Shown here piece after piece: positions 7,614 to 11,923 of a stretch of 11,923 bases of DNA. A model generated the notes under the pieces. That model saw only the letters and a list, made by a program, of their open reading frames with translations, was not told the origin of the DNA and ran no database searches. Made by a program: the position numbers and the translations under genes. Position 1 is the first letter of the stretch. Each line of letters begins with the position of its first letter. This stretch comes from Acidobacteriota bacterium. GTDB lineage: Bacteria; Acidobacteriota; Vicinamibacteria; Vicinamibacterales; UBA823. The DNA lies in the NCBI GenBank assembly GCA_003509065.1, contig DODG01000043.1, forward strand, positions 1-11,923, given 5' to 3'.

Positions 7614-8330
7614 TTATGGGGTTACCGTGTCCCCTTGAACTATGCCTTCGTCTCGAACTATGTCACCAACATCTCGGGTGTGATTGGCATCGTTGATGGT
7701 CTCGATTGACCAGCCATTTTTTCCAAACCTAAAGCGTGAAATGGATGTGTTGTAAATTTGAGTGCGCTTCAGAAAATTTTGATCCATTCCGGTGATGTAG
7801 TGGATTAGACATCTAAGCGTAATTCCATGAGAAATGACGGCGATTTTGTGAGAGCCATGTTTTTTCAGCCATTCCGGATTGTAAATAATCTCATCTTCGA
7901 GCCAGTTTGATGCGCGCCGCTCAACAAGGCGTTCCGACTCTCCATCGGCAGGTTGAAACCATTTTCCTTTGCTTGCTTCCAACAGTTTTACTTCTGGGGT
8001 TAAAACCTCTGAGGCCTGTCGTCCGCGCCAAGCTGGGATTTGACGTTCAATGATTGAGTCTACTTTAGCGAACTCTTCAGCTTGGATACCCATCCCTTTT
8101 AGCATGCCTTCGGTGGTTTGTACCGCACGGATTAATGACGATGAGTAGATACAGTCGAATTGAACATTTTCCTGTGCAAGTCGGCGTCCGAGCATTTTTG
8201 ATTGTTGGTGTCCGCGGTCCGTCATGGGAGCGTTGAAATTTTTACCGGCCGCTATCCCAGGAGTGATGTTAGATTCGGATTCTCCGTGCCGGATGAAATA
8301 GATGTCGAACTCGACTTTGTCATGGATCAA
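7614..8330 (-). CDS. Histidine phosphatase family protein (phosphoglycerate mutase-like)
   Basis: This 238-residue protein carries the RHG motif at 14-16 (catalytic H15, which becomes phosphorylated), the SSSLIRAVQT helix with R68, a likely acid E95, PADGES near 127-132 and a second active-site histidine, H168, in VISHG. The family covers small-molecule and sugar-phosphate phosphatases as well as cofactor-dependent mutases. The full set of catalytic residues suggests an active enzyme, but the substrate is unknown. The start is TTG at 8330. A stop codon lies directly upstream in frame, no in-frame ATG precedes the RHG motif, and GGAG lies 9 nt upstream of TTG. It is transcribed against the flanking Gfo/Idh and aldolase genes, so it forms its own unit. 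Confidence 0.88.
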   Translation of the reverse strand: MIHDKVEFDIYFIRHGESESNITPGIAAGKNFNAPMTDRGHQQSKMLGRRLAQENVQFDCIYSSSLIRAVQTTEGMLKGMGIQAEEFAKVDSIIERQIPAWRGRQASEVLTPEVKLLEASKGKWFQPADGESERLVERRASNWLEDEIIYNPEWLKKHGSHKIAVISHGITLRCLIHYITGMDQNFLKRTQIYNTSISRFRFGKNGWSIETINDANHTRDVGDIVRDEGIVQGDTVTP

Positions 8331-8554
8331 TTAGACAATCTCCGTCTGAACAAATGTTGGCGTTAAACTCAAAACGTTGCATTCACAATATCATCGAAGA
8401 TTGGCATCATGTCTTCACTACGTGGTTGGAAGCGTGTTTCGAGTAAAGTTTTTTGGCACGCCGCCCCAAAACACTATTGTTGGTAGTACGCTTCGTGCTT
8501 AAAGAATTAATCACAATGCTAATAGCCTGAATTTCGTATTTTAGAGAGGGCAAC
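8331..8554. other. Divergent intergenic region, the longest non-coding gap of the window
   Basis: This 224-nt gap separates the divergent histidine phosphatase and aldolase genes and should hold promoters for both. A possible promoter toward the aldolase is TTGGCA (8453-8458) with TATTGT (8475-8480), 16 nt apart. GAGAGG about 8545-8550 is the aldolase's ribosome site. An ATG-initiated 30-codon frame (8354-8446) lies here without a Shine-Dalgarno and is not called as a gene. No clear large inverted repeat was seen. Confidence 0.4.
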
Positions 8555-9385
8555 ATGAAACCATCTGATTTGAAAGCTGCACTAAAAGCCAAAAGGCCTG
8601 TATTTGGATTTATGGTTTCTGCTACTGCCAGCATGCGCTGGGGGCGTGTGTTCGCTGGCAGTACCCTAGATTTTGTAGTTATCGATTCAGAGCATGGTTC
8701 GCGTGACCGTCAACTTATTGCTGATACCGTTGCTCAGATGCAGTCGCTGGACATCACCGCGATTGTTAGGACTCCGAATACCGAAGAAGTCTATGTCGCA
8801 ATGGCGTTGGATGCTGGAGCGGATGGTGTTCTGGTTCCTTACTGCGAGACCGTAGATGAAGTTCGTCATTGTGCTGTAAAGCTGCGAACACACCCACTTA
8901 AGGGTGAGTACTATGAGCGAGTTGTGGAGACTGGTGAGTATCCAAGCGAAAAATCCAAGAAATACTTATCCGAACGCCATAAAAACCATATATTTATCAT
9001 GGGGATCGAGAGTGAGCCTGCTGCAAATCGAGTAGGAGAACTTATCGATTGCGCCGACATCGATGGGGTTTTTATTGGGCCAAATGATATGACCACATCG
9101 TTGGGGATTCCTGATGAGAGCGGTAATCCTATATATCTTGACACCCTCAGCAAGATAATAGCTGAAGCGGATAAAAGAGGGATACCTACTATGATTCACC
9201 AGCAGACTATTGATACATCGGCTAAAGCAATTGAGCTTGGGGCGAGGTTCATTATGCATTCCTCTGATGCCGGCATTCTTTTAAGAGGAACGCAAGAGGA
9301 GTTTGCTGAGCTTCGTAAAATCACCTCCAAGAAGTATGGAGTTGTAGATGAGGTTGAGGCAGAAGATACGCTTGATGTCGTTTAG
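8555..9385 (+). CDS. HpcH/HpaI-family class II aldolase
   Basis: This is a 276-residue TIM-barrel enzyme of the HpcH/HpaI family. Members perform metal-dependent retro-aldol cleavage of 2-keto-3-deoxy or 4-hydroxy-2-keto acids to pyruvate plus an aldehyde. The residues equivalent to HpaI H45, R70, D84, E149 and D175 are H47, R72, D86, E152 and D178; E152 and D178 are the metal ligands. Motifs IDSEHG, LDAGADGVLVP and IGPNDMTTSLG are clear. It resembles YfaU and GarL as much as HpaI, so no symbol is given. The loop after VKLRTHP reads LKGEYY instead of the usual GRRG-type sequence. The acidic C-terminal tail makes it slightly longer than the usual 250-265 residues. ATG 8555 has GAGAGG just upstream. 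It would fit downstream of the MR/MLE dehydratase, which makes 2-keto-3-deoxy acids, but is not in the same transcription unit. Confidence 0.9.
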   Translation: MKPSDLKAALKAKRPVFGFMVSATASMRWGRVFAGSTLDFVVIDSEHGSRDRQLIADTVAQMQSLDITAIVRTPNTEEVYVAMALDAGADGVLVPYCETVDEVRHCAVKLRTHPLKGEYYERVVETGEYPSEKSKKYLSERHKNHIFIMGIESEPAANRVGELIDCADIDGVFIGPNDMTTSLGIPDESGNPIYLDTLSKIIAEADKRGIPTMIHQQTIDTSAKAIELGARFIMHSSDAGILLRGTQEEFAELRKITSKKYGVVDEVEAEDTLDVV

Positions 9386-9440
9386 TTAGGCGAATTACAT
9401 CGAACAGTAGTACGTCCGATTTGGCACAGGGCTTCGTTGT

Positions 9441-9468
9441 TTGATTTATCAAGTACCTGAGGTATCAA
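9441..9468. terminator. Weak inverted repeats between convergent aldolase and PIG-L genes
   Basis: TTGAT (9441-9445) can pair with ATCAA at 9448-9452 or at 9464-9468. TACC (9454-9457) pairs with GGTA (9461-9464) around a TGA loop. They sit at the convergent junction where a bidirectional terminator would be expected, and slightly overlap the PIG-L stop. The stems are short and no T-tract follows, so a terminator is only possible. Confidence 0.2.
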
Positions 9469-10184
9469 CTGAGTGTGAACTTAAGGAATGATTCCGCATA
9501 GTCGGCACCTATTTTTTCCCCTAGGTTGGCTCGACGCTTTTTCATCCATTCTCCCGCTTCATCTGGATTACTTATCTGGCTTATGTGATCTTGCAGTGCG
9601 GATATAGATGTTTCGACATCTTGCTCGGTAAGTGGATTCCAGTAATTCGCTTTATCACCAAAAGCCATTACCCAAACTTCTCGTACCTTATGTGGCTCTA
9701 AGCCTTCGTCCTGTAATAATTCAGGGAATGTTAGGTGATCTCGCGCCGATGGAAATACAGCTGACAGTGCTGCTTCTCCAGCGGCAAAATGATCTGGGTG
9801 TCCGATGTAGTCTGAATTACCAAGATCGCGGTTTGGGCTGGTAGTGATCAACACATCCGGCTTCCATTTTCGAATCTGTCGTGAGATGTCTTTTCGTACA
9901 TCTAGCGTGGGTTCGAGGTATCCGTCTGGATAGCCGAGAAACTCAACATTTGTTAAACCGAGCGTTTTCCCTGCATTGATTTGCTCTTTAGCGCGAATTT
10001 CAGCAAGTTTTTCAGGAGTTATGGTTCGATCGTCTGTGCCTTTTGAACCATCGGTGCATAGGACGTAAATAACATCCCATCCTAAACGGCACCATTTGGC
10101 AACGCTAGCTGAACAGCCCCATTCCGCATCGTCGGGATGGGCTATCACAACCATAGCCCGTTTAAAATCGTCTACGCTCGGCAT
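9465..10184 (-). CDS. PIG-L family deacetylase (LmbE-like)
   Basis: This is a 239-residue zinc-dependent amidohydrolase of the PIG-L/LmbE family, which removes acetyl groups from N-acetylglucosamine-type substrates (for example MshB in mycothiol and BshB in bacillithiol synthesis). The metal motif AHPDD gives H16 and D19, with D18 as the probable base. The third ligand is H132 in GHPDH. CTDGSKGTDD (43-52) is also typical of the family. Without an MshA/BshA glycosyltransferase nearby, a thiol-cofactor role cannot be claimed. No signal peptide is seen, so it is cytoplasmic. ATG 10184 has AGGA 12 nt upstream, a slightly long spacing. It follows the alpha/beta hydrolase by 93 nt on the same strand, consistent with a two-gene unit. 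Confidence 0.88.
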   Translation of the reverse strand: MPSVDDFKRAMVVIAHPDDAEWGCSASVAKWCRLGWDVIYVLCTDGSKGTDDRTITPEKLAEIRAKEQINAGKTLGLTNVEFLGYPDGYLEPTLDVRKDISRQIRKWKPDVLITTSPNRDLGNSDYIGHPDHFAAGEAALSAVFPSARDHLTFPELLQDEGLEPHKVREVWVMAFGDKANYWNPLTEQDVETSISALQDHISQISNPDEAGEWMKKRRANLGEKIGADYAESFLKFTLS

Positions 10185-10277
10185 GGATTATGAGTTTCCT
10201 GTAGCTTGCAGCATTGGTCGATAGATGGCGAACAAGGCTGTCAATAGTAGCACCGTAGCAGGGTTAAACTCGCTTGT

Positions 10278-11012
10278 TTAAGTTAGTTGCTTTGAAACAA
10301 ATCTTGTTACCGAACTCACTGCCTGAGGCGAGGAGAAAAATGTGGAGTAGTGATCGGTGTCTGGTAGGGCAGTAAATTGGAATTTCATACTTTTAGCCGT
10401 GTACTTGGCATTGTCAAAATGTTGGTCTTTTTCTCCACAAAATAACAATGTTGGAGCTGTGTGGTTTGAAAGACGTTTGTTTGCTCCACTCCATTGCAAC
10501 AAGGCTTCATGAGAGGCAGCAAGCGCGAGCGGATCATTGCCTGGTCGATCTCCATCAGGGATTTCTATTGATTTTGTTCTGCCCGAACGCAGAACCCGTA
10601 TTCTTCTTTCAAAACGGTCTTTTTCTATGGCGGGTGGGAGTAGGTCCATTCCGCCAACTGCAAGAAGGCTGAGTCGGTCTGGATTAGATGCTGCAATCTC
10701 AAAACCTGTTCTACCACCCATAGAGAAACCTAAAAAGCCAAATTTATCAACTCCCATATGGTCCGCGAGAGCTATTACCAGTGCTGCGCGTTTTTCTACC
10801 GTGTGGTCAGATGGATTATGTGAACGTGTTGATAATCCGTGTCCAACCGAATCGAATATAAGGATAGTGGCGTGAGGATTTAACGCATCTAGCCAACCTC
10901 CTCGAATCCAATCTCGACCCCAAGATCCAAAACCATGATGGAGAATTAGTAAAGGTCCGGTTCCGGAAACTTCGTAGTTGATATCGAGTGAATTGAACTT
11001 AAGGGATGGCAT
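10278..11012 (-). CDS. Alpha/beta hydrolase
   Basis: This 244-residue alpha/beta-hydrolase-fold enzyme has a complete catalytic triad: S97 in the nucleophile elbow GFSMGG, D196 in GEKDQ and H221 in LPDTDHYS. The oxyanion loop is HHGFGSWGRDW (25-35). A small helical cap lies between about 120 and 180. There is no signal peptide or lipobox, so it is probably cytoplasmic. Esters, lactones or carbon-carbon bonds of meta-cleavage products are all possible substrates, and nothing in the sequence decides among them. It lies upstream of, and is probably co-transcribed with, the PIG-L deacetylase gene, and diverges from purE across a 93-nt gap (11013-11105). ATG 11012 has only a weak purine-rich sequence upstream. 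Confidence 0.85.
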   Translation of the reverse strand: MPSLKFNSLDINYEVSGTGPLLILHHGFGSWGRDWIRGGWLDALNPHATILIFDSVGHGLSTRSHNPSDHTVEKRAALVIALADHMGVDKFGFLGFSMGGRTGFEIAASNPDRLSLLAVGGMDLLPPAIEKDRFERRIRVLRSGRTKSIEIPDGDRPGNDPLALAASHEALLQWSGANKRLSNHTAPTLLFCGEKDQHFDNAKYTAKSMKFQFTALPDTDHYSTFFSSPQAVSSVTRFVSKQLT

Positions 11013-11105
11013 TCTCAGATTCTAAACGGTTAGTCTTCGGCTTTTTCGATCGTGGCGGCTGTAAAATTATCTGACAGTAAAAATTTCAATCGGAGCATTA
11101 ACACG

Positions 11106-11603
11106 ATGTCACAACCGTTGGTTTCTGTGATTATGGGCAGCACTTCTGATCTGAAGATCATGCAAAACGCGGCCGATTTGCTTGAGCAGCTTGGTGTTGC
11201 GCACGAGATACGGATAATATCCGCGCACCGGACACCAGATCTTATGTTCAAATTTGCAGAGGAAGCCAAGGATCGTGGGATCCAGGTAATAATAGCCGGT
11301 GCTGGTGGTGCTGCTCACTTGCCAGGCATGACTGCCGCGAAGACGGTTCTCCCTGTAATTGGAGTGCCGGTAGAAGCACACAATTTAAGTGGTTTGGATT
11401 CGCTTTTATCCATTGTGCAAATGCCTAGAGGGATTCCTGTGGGGACTGTTTCGATTGGTAGTTGGGGAGCGTTCAATGCAGGAATACTTGCAGCACAGAT
11501 AGTTGGTCTGACTGATCCGGTTGTACAGTTGAATGTAGAAAAGATGCGCGAGAAGGCTGCTAAGGCAGTTGAATCAGACACCTTTGTAAAGACCGACGAG
11601 TAA
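11106..11603 (+). CDS. purE: 5-(carboxyamino)imidazole ribonucleotide mutase (class I PurE)
   Basis: This enzyme converts N5-carboxyaminoimidazole ribonucleotide to 4-carboxy-5-aminoimidazole ribonucleotide in de novo purine synthesis, working with PurK. From ATG 11106 it is 165 residues, the usual size. Motifs are GSTSDLKIM (phosphate binding), SAHRTPD with H41 as the expected active-site histidine, [11 protein letters not shown] and PVIGVPV. A longer frame opens at GTG 11052, but ATG 11106 is preferred: GGAG at 11092-11095 lies 10 nt before it and [12 protein letters not shown] is the normal PurE beginning. purK starts 3 nt after its stop, a standard purE-purK arrangement that also supports class I function. 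Confidence 0.95.
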   Translation: MSQPLVSVIMGSTSDLKIMQNAADLLEQLGVAHEIRIISAHRTPDLMFKFAEEAKDRGIQVIIAGAGGAAHLPGMTAAKTVLPVIGVPVEAHNLSGLDSLLSIVQMPRGIPVGTVSIGSWGAFNAGILAAQIVGLTDPVVQLNVEKMREKAAKAVESDTFVKTDE

Positions 11604-11606
11604 TTA

Positions 11607-11923
11607 ATGGAACTAGAATCGCCCCTCAATCCCGGTTCGACTATTGGCATAATTGGTGGCGGACAGCTGGGGAGAATGCTTGCGATAGCTGCGCGGCAAA
11701 TGGATTACAAAACAGTCGTTCTTGATCCTGATTCTAACTGTCCTGCGGGTCAAGTGGCTGACAGGGTAATCAGATCTGAATATTCAGATATAAAAGCGTC
11801 CAGTGAACTTGCTGCCTTAGCCGATGTGGTTACATACGAATTTGAAAACGTTGACGCTGATTCTGTTTCTAGTGCTGAGAAACATAAACCAGTTCGTCCC
11901 TCCTCGTCAGTGCTCCGCACCAC
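11607..11923 (+). CDS. purK: N5-carboxyaminoimidazole ribonucleotide synthase PurK, N-terminal part
   Basis: This ATP-grasp enzyme makes N5-CAIR from AIR, bicarbonate and ATP, feeding PurE. Only the first 105 codons and 2 bases are in the window, so the entry is partial at its 3' end. They cover the N-terminal domain: GIIGGGQLGRMLA (residues 14-26), CPAGQVAD and the VTYEFENVD strand, ending in the region before the ATP-grasp domain. ATG 11607 starts 3 nt after the purE stop, with only GAG upstream at about 11598-11600, so translational coupling is likely. No stop or frameshift is seen in the visible part. Confidence 0.93.
   Translation, partial: MELESPLNPGSTIGIIGGGQLGRMLAIAARQMDYKTVVLDPDSNCPAGQVADRVIRSEYSDIKASSELAALADVVTYEFENVDADSVSSAEKHKPVRPSSSVLRT

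Noticed and set aside
8354..8446. 30-codon open frame in the divergent gap before the aldolase gene
   Set aside because: No Shine-Dalgarno, no recognisable motif, and a frame this short is expected by chance.
8407..8634. 75-codon minus-strand frame overlapping the aldolase start
   Set aside because: It lies antisense to a secure coding region, has no family signature, and its composition mirrors the opposite strand.
11052..11105. N-terminal extension of purE from GTG 11052
   Set aside because: The ATG at 11106 has its own GGAG site and begins the standard PurE sequence; the extra 18 residues do not look like PurE.
11630..11646. GGTTCGA resembling a tRNA T-arm
   Set aside because: It lies within the purK reading frame, and no acceptor, D or anticodon arms surround it.

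Overview
This is a gene-dense bacterial window of moderate GC. It holds 13 protein genes, the last cut by the window edge. I see no rRNA, tRNA, insertion sequence, CRISPR array or long repeat. No single gene fixes the taxon. The mix of mandelate racemase-like, Gfo/Idh, HpcH/HpaI and PIG-L enzymes with EntS-like and EamA transporters resembles free-living marine heterotrophs such as SAR202-type Chloroflexota, which are known for many enolase-superfamily paralogues. That assignment is inference only.

Left block (1-5100, all plus strand): a class IV PLP aminotransferase, a beta-lactamase-fold serine hydrolase and an EamA-type exporter lie 18 and 6 nt apart, as in an operon. The next gene is a small protein with HEAT-like helices and a C-terminal segment that lines up without gaps with sigma-70 region 4. 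An MFS_3 (EntS-like) transporter follows, possibly from its own promoter.

Middle block (5220-9385): a DgoD-like acid-sugar dehydratase (MR/MLE family), a Gfo/Idh/MocA dehydrogenase, an opposite-strand histidine phosphatase and an HpcH/HpaI aldolase. Dehydrogenase, dehydratase and class II aldolase are the core steps of a non-phosphorylative sugar or sugar-acid breakdown route ending in pyruvate plus an aldehyde. The genes are not one operon, so the pathway is a hypothesis.

Right block (9465-11923): an alpha/beta hydrolase and a PIG-L deacetylase form a minus-strand pair. Diverging from them is the purine gene pair purE-purK, with purK running off the window.

Start signals are mixed. Several genes have clear Shine-Dalgarno sites (aminotransferase, Gfo/Idh, aldolase, purE). 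Others have none that I can see (EamA, MFS, MR/MLE). Two genes depend on TTG starts. The HEAT/sigma-4-like gene may begin upstream of its first canonical start codon. It is the most unusual item in the window. No stretch above 300 bases lacks a gene; the longest gap is 224 bases (8331-8554).
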